Source: Eucalyptus grandis
Lineage: Eukaryota; Streptophyta; Magnoliopsida; Myrtales; Myrtaceae
Assembly: GCF_016545825.1 (NCBI RefSeq)
Contig: NC_052620.1
Span: 5,270,001-5,334,000 of the forward strand
Direction of reading: 5' to 3'
DNA length: 64,000 nt
Shown here: positions 13,079-24,996 of the stretch, one piece after another
Position numbering within the stretch: position 1 is the stretch's first letter
Layout: each line of letters begins with the position of its first letter
Translations under genes and position numbers: made by a program
The notes under the pieces: model-generated
Databases searched by the model: none
What the model was told of the DNA's origin: nothing
What the model saw: only the letters and a program-made list of their open reading frames with translations

Positions 13079-13896
13079 ATGGTGACAAAATTTTCCTGCA
13101 GATTTGGATAACTTTCCTGCAAAACATTTCTCAAACACATATGCATATCTTATAGAAATAAATGGCTAAATGAATAACACTAGAATCTGCAACCACAGAA
13201 AATAGGTTAGTATACGATAAAGCCATCCATAAGATATCAATACTAGTTAATAAAAGCAGTCAAGTCCAAGTCTAGTTCAGTTTTCATCCAGACACAAAAC
13301 AAAGTCAAACAAAACAATCCAACAAACAGTTAAAGTTTAACAATTGAAAATTTGATCAAATCTTGCATCTCTCCCGCTTTTTGTCAGCATTAAAAAGGTT
13401 GAGATGAAGTCAAGATTGCTTGGGAACGCGGACAAGCTGGAAATCTTCCATAGACTGAATGATGCCTTCCAGCCTTTTAAAGTCTTCCTTCAGTTGTGCA
13501 ATCTCCTCACTCTTGGCATTGGCCCGATTCTCGAACAGAGAGGGCTTGTATCTTATCATTCAATGAACATGAAGAAACTTGACCTGCATTCTTCAAGCTT
13601 TGAACCTCGCATCCCAAGGCATAAATTTGACCTCGCATCTCCAAGAGAATATCCATGATTCTCGCGAAAATCTGCTGCATTATCTGCGGGTACTTGCTTC
13701 AGCCCGATCTCGATGGAGTAAATGCGAGACGATGGTAGATCAACATAATCTCGCAGGTTTGGCGATGAAACTTCATGACCTTCTTCTGGAAACTGAAGGT
13801 ATAAACATCCTGGGTGCAGTGAGCGACTGACTCCTTCACTTGCATCAGGATATGAAGACTTCCCTCCTTTCTCTTGATCTCCCCCTGTTTTCATGC

Positions 13897-15540
13897 CTAC
13901 AGGTGGAGAAGAGAATTCCTCAGGTTCTCCTTCTTCTCTTCTTTCTTCTTCAGGTCTTTCCTCCTCTGCTTCTTTTTCAGCTTCTCTTTCTTCTTCTTCC
14001 TTCTCCTCTCGCTTCTTTCGTCATTTGTTCCGATTCTTTCGTGGAACAGACTACTTAAATTCTTCAAAGCCATTGCGAGAGATGGTGATGTCTTCCTCAT
14101 CATCTTCATCCTCAACGAGGAGATCTCTTCTTCTCTTGGATGGAGCAACCATGGGCTCCTTCCCTTTTTCTTTTAGATGCGAAGAGGTTTGATGAGTTTT
14201 GGCAGAGTCTTCTCCTTGAATTTTTCCAACTCCTTTCTCGGTTCCTTCAGACGCATTTTGGTCACCATTTTCAGTCCTACCACCATATGATCGCATGGTC
14301 GAACACAAAAGATTTGTGGAGGCTGAATATTAAGATGTTTGAATAACTTTGTAACAAGGCTTGGATAAGGAAGTTGACCTCTGTCCTTCATCATTGCTCT
14401 ATACATGTGAAACATAACAGTATGAGGGAGAGAAAACCTTTTTCCACAGAGGATGGCATACATCAACTTTGCCTTTGAACTTGAAACATCAGTTTTGGAA
14501 GTTGATTTTGGTCGGAGGCAATTAATCACAATCTTGTGAAGCAAGATGTTGAATGCACTCATCCTTAAATAGGTGATCTTCTCATCTGTTCTCCTGTCCT
14601 TCACCAGTTCCAGTGTGGCTCGAGCAATGGAAACTTTAATTGGTTGATATCTTCCTCTTTCAACTCCTAACACATCTGCCAGCATATTCATATCCACAAC
14701 ATAATCTTGGTCTTTAACGCTGAAAGAGAATCTATTCGCATCCAAAAAGCTAAGATTTGAATAGAAATATGCAGTTAATCCAAGATAAGCCTCGTATTGT
14801 CGTAACGTAACTTTTCAAGTTGAAGATGACTGAACTTTTCCCTCAAGTTCACATTCACAAGCATCCAGAAAATCAAAATCCACACTCCTAGGTTTATTAC
14901 CCCACGCTTTAGCAATTTCAAGTACGAGATCCTTTTGTTCCTTTGATCCGAACAAATCTCCCATTTTTCCTTGAATTTTAGCCGCAATACCCATTTTCAG
15001 TTGAAATAGGCTGTACAAATTGTCATCATCATTCCCATCGAGTTATTCGGATCCACGAGGATCACTTGGGATATTCGCAAGGGATTCCTCAACCACCCCT
15101 TTACGAGCAATTCCCAAACTTTCCATTTTTCGCAGAAAGATATATTTGTTCTTATATCCTTTGTCTTTAAGAAAATCATCAACATAGTTCAAAGGAGTAC
15201 GAATTCCTTTTAAGGCATGATATAGCTTGTAAATAAAAACGGGCTTTTGAACTCTTATGGGGTCTGCATCCTCGATGATTTCTTCCTGTTGTTGATTATC
15301 AACGCCTTGAGGACTAGATGGTGGAGAATGACGCTACTGAGAATGTTGTGGGCTCGGTTGCTGTTCTGGAGACACTTCTTCTTCAGTAAGATCGAAGTGT
15401 GTAGGCCCCTCACTCATTCGCCGTGGTCCCCTGCTTGCTATTCTCGAAGACTTCCTTGAAGATGAAATCTTTCTCAGTTTTTGGAAGATTCCTTGCTTGA
15501 CTTTCCCAAGAAAGATGACAACTTTTTGAAGATTAAACAA
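13897..15540 (-). pseudogene. Extra 3' ORF ('env-like' region) of Sirevirus element 1, broken
   Basis: Open pieces lie at 15,334-15,540, 14,815-15,018, 14,173-14,745, 14,051-14,308 and 13,897-14,148 on the minus strand. The first is basic and serine-rich. The longest (190 residues) has the alpha-helical look of the plant retroelement domain often annotated as a putative plant transposon protein. The last pieces are highly charged, lysine/glutamate-rich and probably coiled coil. The position between RNase H and the 3' LTR is that of the extra ORF in Sireviruses. Whether it acts as an envelope is unproven for the family, and I see no clear signal peptide. At least three frame changes interrupt it. 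The homologous region of element 2 is about 35,666-37,400. Confidence 0.7.
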
Positions 15541-15922
15541 AGAAGACGAACGGGAATGGAGGATCGATGCTTTCTAGGGTTTTTGAGAGTAAAGTGAAGA
15601 GCAATCGACAGTGCACGATCGGTTAAAAAGAGAGATAAACGAACCGTCATAAAGGAAATAAAAAAAATGCCTTTTCAAAATAACTGTCTTTTTCCGCAAA
15701 AATAGCCATTTCAAAAATACTTTCTTTTTGAAAATGAAATGATGCAATAATTACGTCGATTAAATATAGCAACCATTTAAACACAGTCTGACAATCGTAC
15801 CTTTTCAAGATAAGATTAGAGAGAGAAAGACTTATAGTCTGACGATCGTACCAAAACTATCTTACAGATAAAGTCTTGTGTGTCTAAGTCTGAAAGTCTT
15901 TAGACTTTGATCTCCTCATACC

Positions 15923-17454
15923 TCAAAATGTTGAGTCGGAACGGATAGATTCAAATTGATTTTTCTCCAACGGCTTTGTGAATATATCCGTCGGTTGGTT
16001 CTTTGAGTCAACAAATTGAATTGAAACATCTCCATTTTGAACATGATCTCTAATAAAGTGATGTCGAATCTCTATATGCTTTGCTCTTGAGTGAAGAATT
16101 GATTTTGGTGAGATTGATAGCGCTGGTGTTGTCGCAATTAATCTCCGTGCATGAGTCTTCAATTCCAAAGTCTATTAGCTGTTGTTTTATCCATAGAATT
16201 TGCGAACAGCAACTTCCAAGAGCTACATACTCTGCTTCTGTTGTTGAAAGAGCCACAGTGCTTTGTTTCCTTGAAAACCAAGACACTGTCCTGCTTCCAA
16301 GCAACTGGCAAGTTCCCGAAGTGCTTTTTCTATCAACTCTACAACCGGCCAGATCTGCGTCTGAATATCCCATAAGTTTAAGATCTTCCTTCTTAGGATA
16401 CCAAAGAACGATGCTTGAAGTTGATGAAACATATTTAATAATACGCTTCGCAGCATTCAAATGAGATTCTTTTGGGTTTGATTGAAATCTGGCACAAATG
16501 CAAACACTAAACAAAATGTCAGGTCTAGAAGTAGTAAGATAAAGAAGAGATCCGATGATACTCCTGTACAGCTTTTGATCGACTTTCTTCCCTTCTTCAT
16601 CTTTGTCTATCTTCAAGGCACTTGACATTGGTATGTTAGCCTTTTTGCAATTGTCCAGACCAAACTTTTTGACAAGTTCATTTGCATACTTTTCTTGATG
16701 AATAAAAGTTCTTTCCTCCAATTGTTTTATTTGAAGTCCAAGAAAGAAGGTTAACACACCCATCATGCTCATTTCAAATTCATCCTGCATAGTCTTAGAA
16801 AATTTCTTGCACAGACTTTCATTAGAGGATCCAAAGATAATATCATCGACATATATTTGAGCAAGCATAAAACTTTTGCTTTCTCTTTTAATAAAAAGAG
16901 TAGTGTCGACTTTACTTTAACAAATCCATTTTGAATTAAAAACTTACTTAATCTGTCGTTCCAGGCTCGAGGTGCTTGCTTTAAGCCATATAAGGCCTTT
17001 TTGAGTCTGAATACTGAGTCTGGTTTCCTTGGGTCTTCAAACCCGATGGTTGTTCCACATAGACTTCCTCATGGATGAATCCATTTAGGAAAGCACTTTT
17101 GACATCCATTTGGAATAACCTGAAATTTTTATGACAAGCAAATGCAAGTAATAAACGAATTGCTTCTAACCTTGCTACCGGTGCATAAGTCTCGTCATAG
17201 TCGATCCCTTCTTCTTGTGTGTATCCCTTGGCCACGAGTCTAGCTTTGTTTCTTACGACTTTACCTTTCTCGTCCATCTTGTTCCTGAAAACCCATTTAG
17301 CTCCAACAACTGATTTACCTTTCGGTTTTGGAGTTAATTCCCAGACATCATTAATTTTGAATTGTCTGAGTTCTTCTTGCATAGCTTCAATCCAGCTTTC
17401 ATCGGATAAAGCTTCTTCTATGCTCTTGGGTTCTATTGCAGAAATAAGAGCCAC
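15923..17454 (-). pseudogene. Reverse transcriptase-RNase H region of Sirevirus element 1
   Basis: The 17,454-16,981 piece carries the N-terminal part of a Copia RT ([44 protein letters not shown]). A frameshift follows, then 16,868-16,050 begins with the catalytic YVDD box ([11 protein letters not shown]) and runs through FFLGLQIKQ into RNase H (GYSDADLAG, DRKSTSG, STTEAEYVAL). The 16,168-15,923 piece holds the end (HFIRDHV, QPTDIFTKPL) after another frame change. The order and motifs are diagnostic for the Copia superfamily. Catalytic residues are present, but the frame is broken. Confidence 0.93.
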
Positions 17455-17738
17455 GACACTAGACTCTTCTCACCTTTTGGATCTTGTGCGTATTCCTTCA
17501 TTGATGTCGCCAATAATAAGATCTTTGGGATGACTGGACTTATGTTTCCAGTTGCTGGTTAATTTATCAGATTGATGATCACTTCCTTCACTTGAATATT
17601 CAAATGTCACTTGTTGCCGATCCTTCAAAGTCCGAACTGCTTCTTGAGATTTAGACTTTGTAGAGTTCTGGAGCAGATTCGTCTCCTCAAGATGAGTCTC
17701 GAATGAATTCACTTTGTGTAGAATCTTGAATTTGACAT

Positions 17739-18614
17739 TCATTGATTCTTCCACGTTTGAGTCTTCTTGTTGTAGACTCTGTACGCTTTGCTTGTGGTTG
17801 AATATCCAAGGAAGATGCCTTCATCTGACTTTTCTTCAAACTTGCCAACTCGATCATTTGCATTTTTCAATATGAAACATTTGCATCCGAATACATGAAA
17901 ATACGAAACAATTGGCTTCTTTTCTTTAAATAGTTCATAAGGGGTTTTTTCTAAAATAGGCCTTAGAAAGACTCTATTGATAATATAACATGAAGTTGAA
18001 ACTGCTTCAGCCCAAAAACGTAAAGAGATATTACTTTCAATTAAAAGAGTTCTAGCCATTTCTTGAAGAGATCTATTCTTTCTTTCCACGACTCTGTTTT
18101 GCTTGGGAGTATATGGGGAGGAGAACAAATGTTGAAAACCAGATTCATCACAAAATTTTGCAAAGTCTTGATTTTCAAATTCACCTCCACGGTCTGTTTT
18201 TATACTTAAAATGACATACCCTTTTTCATTTTGAACTTTCTTATCAAATTTTTCAAAGTAAGAGAAAGTTTCAGACTTACTTGTCAAGAAATATACCCAA
18301 GTAAATCGTGAGTAGCCATCCACAATTACTAGGCAATATTTCTTACCTCCAATGCTCTGCGTTCTTGTTGGTCCGAAGAGATCCATATGCAAGAGCTGCA
18401 GTACACGGTTAGTGGAGACTTGATTTATTGGTTTAAAGGAATTTCTTACCTGTTTTCCCAATATACATGGTGTACATAGATCGGACTTTTGATATGATAA
18501 ATTGGGTAGACCACGAACAAGCTTCTTTTTTGAGAGTTTGGCTATTCGCTTCATGTTGATATGCCCAAGCTTTTGTGCCATAAGTTTGCTTCGTCTTGGA
18601 TTGAGATTAGACAT
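17739..18614 (-). pseudogene. Integrase region of Sirevirus element 1
   Basis: A 291-codon open stretch with the pre-integrase GAG domain and zinc-binding end (LGHINMKRIAKLSKK, CTPCILGKQ). The rve catalytic core follows (HMDLFGPT, VIVDGYSRFTWVYFL, KTDRGGEFEN, SPYTPKQNRVVERKN), with the D,D,E spacing visible. A C-terminal part of the Copia type ends near 17,755, and a shifted linker at 17,470-17,754 leads to the RT. It joins the protease frame upstream through a frame change near 18,620. Confidence 0.92.
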
Positions 18615-18630
18615 TGCGATTCATGCGGAT

Positions 18631-19276
18631 TCACGTCCAAGAGGTAGATATTTCCATGTCTTCGACCCATGAATGACTGAGTAGAGTCTTTACTGGTTCC
18701 TGAACAAATACCCTCTTGAAAGTTGATTCTAAAACCGGCATCACAAAGCCGCGTGCGAGCAGATTGTAATTGAGCCCTTCAACTAAAGAAACATTGCTTA
18801 TTGTGAGGTTCCCAATCTTTACAGTTCCAAATCCTACTATTTTTCCTTTGTTGTTTCCTCCAAATGAGACTTTTCCACCGTTCATTTGAGTGAGTTTTAT
18901 GAAGTAATTTGAATCCCCTGTCATATGTCTCGAGCATCCACTATCCAGATACCATTTTGCTTTTTTCTTGATAGTGACCTGCATTCAAAAAGAAACTCAA
19001 GCTTTCTTTGGTACCCATATTTTCTTGGGTCCTTTGAGTTAGTCGATATACGGTTTTTGCCCAGACTTTATTGACAGGTCTACAAACCATAGGACATCCT
19101 TTCTCAAAATGATCTGTACTATTGCATTTTGAACATTTAAGAGCATTGCGACCTACTGGTTTTACAAAGTTCCTTTCAAAATGATTTTTGTAAGCATTTC
19201 TTGTGGGTCTTTGTTTGATTCTCTCTTTTACTTTAGGAAAATTAATTAAAGGAATGGTTTCAGCAGTCATTCCCAA
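18631..19276 (-). pseudogene. Second zinc knuckle and aspartic protease of Sirevirus element 1
   Basis: The 19,276-18,941 piece contains a CX2CX4HX4C knuckle (CSKCNSTDHFEKGC). The overlapping 18,984-18,631 piece contains the retroviral-type aspartic protease motif WYLDSGCSRHMTG. A knuckle this close to the protease, besides the gag knuckle at ~19,750, is also present in element 2, so it is a feature of this family. A frame change separates the two pieces. Confidence 0.85.
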
Positions 19277-19560
19277 TCCAGATTTATTGAAATAAGGTAT
19301 TTGAGCAGAAAGTATTTTCTCCAGTTTTCAGAACCTAAAGAAAATCTCTTGGAAATATTTGAAATATCATTTTTCAAGAATGCATTTTCTTTTAAAAGAT
19401 TATTTTCACTTTTTCCTCCAAAGTATTCTCATGATGTTTTAAAGCAGAATTTTCTTTTTTGAGTTCGGAAATTCTTTTAAGAGAAGTCTTAAGACTAAAA
19501 CATAATTCATCAATGTATTTTGAAACTTTAATAGGGATTTTGAAGTTGCTTACCTCGAAT

Positions 19561-20640
19561 TCACTTTCGAATCGAATCAGTCTCGGAGTTTGATTCTGAA
19601 TCCGATTGTGCCATTAGACATATGTTGGCATAATCATCATCACTATCGAATTCAGCTTTGAGAGCTTTTCGATATTTTTCAGTTTTTCCTCTCTTCTTTT
19701 TCAGAAGAGGACAGTTGGGTCTGATGTGTCCATTTTTCTTGCATTCAAAGCAGACTACATCTTTGTTTGATTCTTCATCTTCAGCAGACTTAGTCTCGTT
19801 GCTTTTGAAAACTTTGTTTCTTTGCATTGAATCTTCTTCCTTTTCTGTTTAGTTTTCTGAATCTTCTTATCATGAGAGCAAGTTCTTCATCATCCAAGTC
19901 GTCTTCGGAATCTGTTACATCAGAATCATCATTAGATTTTAATGCAATAGATTTCTTACCTTTAGGGTCTTCGTCTTCATTGATTCGTTCCACTTCATAG
20001 GATTGAAGAGTCCCAACCAACTCATTGACAGACAGTGGCATGATTCTTTGGGTCTCCCTGATTGAGGTCTTTATGTGATTCCAATCCTTGGAGAGTCCAC
20101 GCAATAACTTGTTTACTTTCATGGGATCAGAAATTGGTTGACCTTGATTTTCAAGACCATTCACAATATCTGTAAAACGACTAAACATGTCAGTTATAGA
20201 TTCTCCTGGTTTCATTATGAAGGCTTCGTATTGACCGAGAAGAATGTTGATTCTTGTCTCTTTCACTCGATCGGTTCCTTCATAGGTAATGTGTAATCTA
20301 TCCTGACTTCTTTGGCTGTATCACAAGAAGATATTCTGTTATATTCAGTAGGTGATAAAGCACAATATAAAGAATAAATTGCTTTTGCATCAAGAGCTTG
20401 TCTCTTGATTATTTCTTCCTGAGTCATTTCGCTAGACTCAACAGTGTCTTTTCGTCTTTCTGAGACAGGAACAGCTTTGGGAACAATTCCTTTTTCTACA
20501 ACGTCCCATTCCAGAGGATCCTTTGATCTTAAGAATGCCTTCATCTTGTTTTTCCATATGTTGTAGTCCTTTCCATCAAAGTAAGGTGGTCTCGTGTTGC
20601 TTTGCCCTTCTACCAGCCCTGGAGCCAATATACTAGCCAT
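19561..20640 (-). pseudogene. Gag region of Sirevirus element 1
   Basis: Starts with an ATG 50-60 bp after the primer-binding site (20,640). The N-terminal piece to 20,263 has the Copia gag signature PPYFDGKDYNIWKNKMKAFL. The 20,266-19,790 piece continues with the helical gag core (MKPGESITDMFSRFTDIVNG), and 19,827-19,561 has the zinc knuckle CFECKKNGHIRPNC. The frame changes near 20,265 and 19,810 break it. Element 2 carries the same region at 30,743-31,800. Confidence 0.92.
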
Positions 20641-20688
20641 GGATCTTTAACTCTGAACTAAAATACTTCAAACAAAGTGAGTACACAG

Positions 20689-20700
20689 GCTCTGATACCA
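20689..20700 (-). other. Primer-binding site of Sirevirus element 1
   Basis: On the element strand TGGTATCAGAGC follows the 5' LTR after a 2-bp gap. This is complementary to the 3' end of plant initiator methionine tRNA, the usual primer of Copia elements. Confidence 0.9.
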
Positions 20701-20702
20701 AT

Positions 20703-21634
20703 TGAGATAGCTAGTATAAGCACCTAGAGGGGGGTGAATAGGTGCACAAACAATTTATCGAGATACGGAAGCGATTCTTGGCAAATGATAGAAAGGAAAT
20801 TCTCTCTTAATTAACAAAATGAAATACGATCAAGGTAAAGAGAGTAAGGAAGAGAGAATTGAACACGGGATTTATAGTGGTTCGGCTTATTCCAAGCCTA
20901 CGTCCACTCTTCCGCACTAACAGCCCACCAGCTGGATTTCACTATGATCAAAAGAGAAGTTACAGCACAGCTTTGCCTTGATTCCACAAAGTGTAGATGT
21001 TCTACCACACCTCCTCAAGGTTTCTCACAAATATAGACTCTCTTTTGTATACAAGTATTCGCTCAAAGTGATTGTCTAAACAAAAAGGAGCTTCAGACTT
21101 TGGAATTCTTCTATCGCGCACACCTCAAACAACTAAGACATTCTTCCTTATATACTCCTTTATGCCATCATACCCGTTGGCACTTTCCAATGGAATTCCT
21201 CCAATCTACCCGTTGGACGGAATCAATTAGGAAGATTGTTCGAGCTATTAAAGGAACGTGTTGATAGCCCATCAATCATGTTCGCCCATACAATCAGGAT
21301 CTCGGTTTCCATAAGTAAAACCTTCCAAAAATATTTAGGCAATCATCGAATCTTCAATCATCAAATCAATCTCGATCAATCAAAGGATTCTGTTACGTCT
21401 TCTCCAGCCACGAGATCTTCTCCAGTTGATAAGATTAAATCCTTGACGGAACATCCAGTTCTGGATAACCTTTCTTCAACGGATTAGAGACTGTCAATGA
21501 GGATAGACTTTGAGTCTTGAGTCTGGCTGTCCGGAGGTCTTCAGACTTTAAATAGCAGAGTCTGCAAGCCTTCAAACTAGACTGATGGAAACGTTTCGTC
21601 AACTTCAAAACACTTCAAGAAGATTTCTCCAACA
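20703..21634 (-). repeat. 5' LTR of Sirevirus element 1
   Basis: 932 bp, paired with 12,134-13,063. On the element strand a TATATAAG box lies at about 21,148-21,155 and is the likely core promoter; the paired LTR has the same box. Confidence 0.94.
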
Positions 21635-21848
21635 AGGAGAATGCCTAACTCTTTAATCTAGAGGCAAAACAATGACCAAGACCAGGCAAGACCTGTCCTA
21701 AAAGAAATAATTAACATAGACTTGAGTATTTGGTCAAATGCTTCTATTTATTGCATTGCAATCGGGGCACGTCTTTTCTGGGCTACTTTTCTAAGGGAAT
21801 GTTAGGAGGTACTCGAGAAGAATCATTTTTTTTTTTTGGACTAATTTT
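21635..21848. repeat. Remainder of the tandem unit split by Sirevirus element 1
   Basis: After the AGGAG duplication the unit continues (AATGCCTAACTCTTTAATC) to GACTAATTTT, where the solo LTR begins. Joined to 10,764-12,133 it gives one 1,579-bp unit, which confirms that both transposons are insertions into the array. Confidence 0.9.
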
Positions 21849-24800
21849 TGTGACATCCCGATTTTCCAATTCTATTTTCAATCAATTGAGACGGGTATTT
21901 CGTTGGCACACATATAGTTCTTTTCCTTGAGTCGGCCACTCATGTGAAAACTAGTCTATCATGTGAAGCCGTTAAGAAATTATAATGCATCAGACTTGAG
22001 AATTTGACCAGGAAGCGATCTTTCGACCGAGCTAATCTGCAAAGGTCATTACGGCGCACTTAAAAATCGATTAGAGATTGGACATAGGTCGACTCGACAG
22101 AGGCATGTGATTAGGTGTGGGTGATTCCACCAGATCGCACAATTCTTGTCGATTGGCACTAGATCGACTTTTCAGTCGATTGGGTACCATGTGTTCGTAT
22201 TTGAAACATTGAGATTACCCCGACAATCAAAAGTCGCCAATTTTCAAAGATGTACATTGTGGCTTTAGATGATCAACCACTGGTCAAATGCTTGAAAATT
22301 TCTAAAGGTTATCCGGTAGGTTGGGCCGCGCTAATATCGTGTTAGAGTGAAATCAACCGTGAAATTGAGATTGAATTCAGAAATTGGAAGTCTGGGTGTG
22401 TCACAATTCATTTTAGGAATATTGACTCATCTTTGGATGATTTTTCATGCAAGCCGAGTTTTTTGGCAAAATAATCAAGGTATAGTTAATTTGGTTCGGA
22501 AAATTGGTAGGCCCGCTTTTGGTTGTGCTTTTGAGATCGAAGATGGTTCTATGGACAATTGATTATGTGAATTGAAGTGTGGTGATATTGGATTAATTTT
22601 ATGGACTTCAATTGGACTCAATTGGAAGAGAATTGAATGGAATTGGAGGAATTAGTGTACAAGATTTCATGCCCCTGCGGGAAATGAAATTTGCACCCAT
22701 TAGAAGAGGTTGTGGAGAATTGAGTCGGTGGAGCATGACATCACTTGGTGATGTCATAGTGTGGGGGCAGGAGTGGCTAGGATGTTGACAAGTGGAGGGT
22801 GAGGATTTGCTCTTGGAAAGGTGACCCATCACCATCATCTTCAAGATTGGGGAGAGAGAGAGAGGGGAGGGAGGAGCTGCTCCTGCGAACCAGGCCAGCC
22901 CACACGCTCGACCGGCTGCCTGCTTCGTCGCCAGAGTTCATCGTTGCCACCGTCGTCCGTGCGCGTCGCCTGCACTCTGCGCCCGCTCCCCATTGTCCCA
23001 CTCGTCGCTCCGCCGTCACGCCACATCCAACCTTCGTCCGCGCATCCTAGCCGCCATCCTTCGTCGTCTTGAGCTGCCCGCCATCGCTAAGCCCGCCATC
23101 GCTAAGCCCGCCGGAAAGCCGTCGGAGCCTCCACTAGCAACCACTTGAGCTGTTGCCGCATCCCCGCCGGTTTCGCACTCGAATCTGCCGCCGTGCAGCC
23201 CTCCGTCGGCCTCAACCAAGAACTCGGAAAAAATGGGTATGGCAGCGGACGTTTGGCCCGTTTTGGTTGTCTTCCCGGCCCCGAAAGCTAGGCCCGCCTT
23301 TGGAAAAGTTGATCCCGGCGTCGCCCTCATCGTTTTGGTCCAAGCGGCGAGTTAATCAAATGAGTTTAACTCACTAAACCTTGATTAAAGGGTTAATTAT
23401 GCTTTAGGTGTGCTTAGTTTATGTTAAGTGTTATTAGGTGGTTAGTTTAATTTCTTTGAGTGTAGATTATATTAAGGTGCTTAATTAATTTAAAGTGTGT
23501 TTAATTTAAGGTTAAGTAAATGTTTATATTAATATAAACCTTGATGTGACATAAAGGAATTTACTTTTGATTTATTTAAATATCTCGAAATTAATAAATA
23601 ATTTAATAATATATTATTATTAGAAATTATTAAAATATTATTATTTAATTATTTATGGAATAAATTTAATTATTTATTAAATTCCGAAAATTTGTCGGGA
23701 CCCTAAATTCTCAGAATTTCGTGCGGTCGCTGCTATATAGTCAGATTTTGAAATTGATGATGAGATATTATAAATTGAGTGTGGATCATGAAAGATATGG
23801 ATATTATTATTCAATTAATTTTCGGAATAAATTTAATTATTTAATTAATTCCGAAAATTTTTTTGAACCTTATTTTCTCATAATTTCCCGATCGCTGTTG
23901 TGTATTTAGAATTTGAATTTGATGAATGGATGTGGCAAATTGAGTGTGATTATGATAAATAGGGATTCTTTTTATCAAATCCCAAGTGTCAAAAATTTGA
24001 GGGAAGAACGGCCGTGATTGACCACCTATTAAAGGTTATGCCCAGTCGAGCTGTGATTAGCCACCTGATAAAGGTTGCGCCCAATAGGGCCGTGATTTGC
24101 CACTTGATAAAGGCCGCGCCCAAATTGAGCCGTGATTTACCACCTGGCAGAGGTCGTGCCCATTGGGCCGTCATCTACCACCTTTTAAAGGTTGTGCCGA
24201 CTGGGCCCGTGATTTCACAAATTCTAATTTGCCGACTGGGCCCGTGATTTCACAAATTCTAATTTGCCGAGTGGGGCCGTGATTACCACTAAATGTTAGA
24301 CTTATCTGTAGAGTGGCGAGTGAAGGCAGCGATTGAACAATTAGAATGACCGTATGATGATCTTATTGATATGTAATCGACTGAGTCGATTGATCGCTGA
24401 GACGATCTGAGCAATTGAATTATTTGGATGATGTGATTGTTCTACAATTGTTTGGTTCTTATAATTGCACATGATTGAATTATATAAATTGTACTAACCT
24501 GCAGGTAAGGACTAAGACGAGGTAAGACTTCTTGATGTTGTGGTTAGGCCACACTCGGGCGTATTTTCTTTCTAATAAGGGTTTAGGCGGTTTAACTTGC
24601 TGAGACAAAGTCTCATCCCGGTTGTGGGGTTAAAATTTCAGGTCCCTGGTGGACGGAGCGGCCATATAACTTTGGTTGGCCTTGAGGAGTTGCAGAGGTG
24701 AAGTCATAAGGATTGGAGAATGTGTCCCAATTGTAGGTCGTAGGATAGTTCCTTTTAAGAGCTTATCTTTTATAGACTTTTGGCCGTAGACCTCTGTTTG

Positions 24801-24996
24801 TAATTATGTTGAATAATGGAAGTATTATGTTGTGGTTTTGCTTCTTGCTTTTCTATCCCGTATTTCATTGTCAGGGGTTTTATAATACGTTCCGCTTGCG
24901 CAATAATAAATGAATGGGGTTGGCAACACTGCTCGGGAATGTCGCATTTGTATGACCATGTTGGGATGTTGGCGCGCTTGAGGTTCGGGCGTGACA
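21849..24996 (+). mobile_element. Solo LTR, long gypsy-type family (LTR-C), 3,148 bp
   Basis: Termini are TGTGACATCC and GGGCGTGACA, with the 5-bp duplication ATTTT on both sides (21,844-21,848 and 24,997-25,001). It holds no gag-pol, so it is a solo LTR left by recombination between two LTRs. A GC-rich block (~22,870-23,330) gives long but meaningless frames on both strands. AT-rich stretches with ATTTAATTATTT motifs follow, then a minisatellite at ~24,011-24,250. Family members are at 253-1,077 and 54,382-57,840. A Ty3/gypsy chromovirus with multi-kb LTRs is the likely parent, inferred from LTR length and termini only. Confidence 0.88.
24011..24251. repeat. ~39-bp minisatellite inside solo LTR-C
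   Basis: About five to six degenerate copies of a unit of the form GCCGTGATTTGCCACCTGAT followed by AAAGGTCGCGCCCA. The same minisatellite has about twelve copies in the LTR at 54,382-57,840, so copy number varies within the family. Confidence 0.8.

Larger units (their letters stand above)
12134..21634 (-). mobile_element. Copia LTR retrotransposon, Sirevirus type, element 1
   Basis: A complete 9,501-bp element on the minus strand, flanked by the 5-bp duplication AGGAG (12,129-12,133 and 21,635-21,639) inside a tandem unit. It has two LTRs of ~931 bp, a TGGTATCAGAGC primer-binding site, a polypurine tract, and gag, protease, integrase, reverse transcriptase and RNase H in Copia order. A further ~1.6 kb coding region lies between RNase H and the 3' LTR, the layout of Sireviruses. 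By eye the LTRs differ at about twenty positions, mostly C/T and G/A, so insertion is fairly recent. Several frameshifts make it non-autonomous as written. Confidence 0.95.

Noticed and set aside
24011..24251. Possible CRISPR-like spaced repeats
   Set aside because: Direct head-to-tail degenerate 39-bp units without unique spacers, in a plant LTR.
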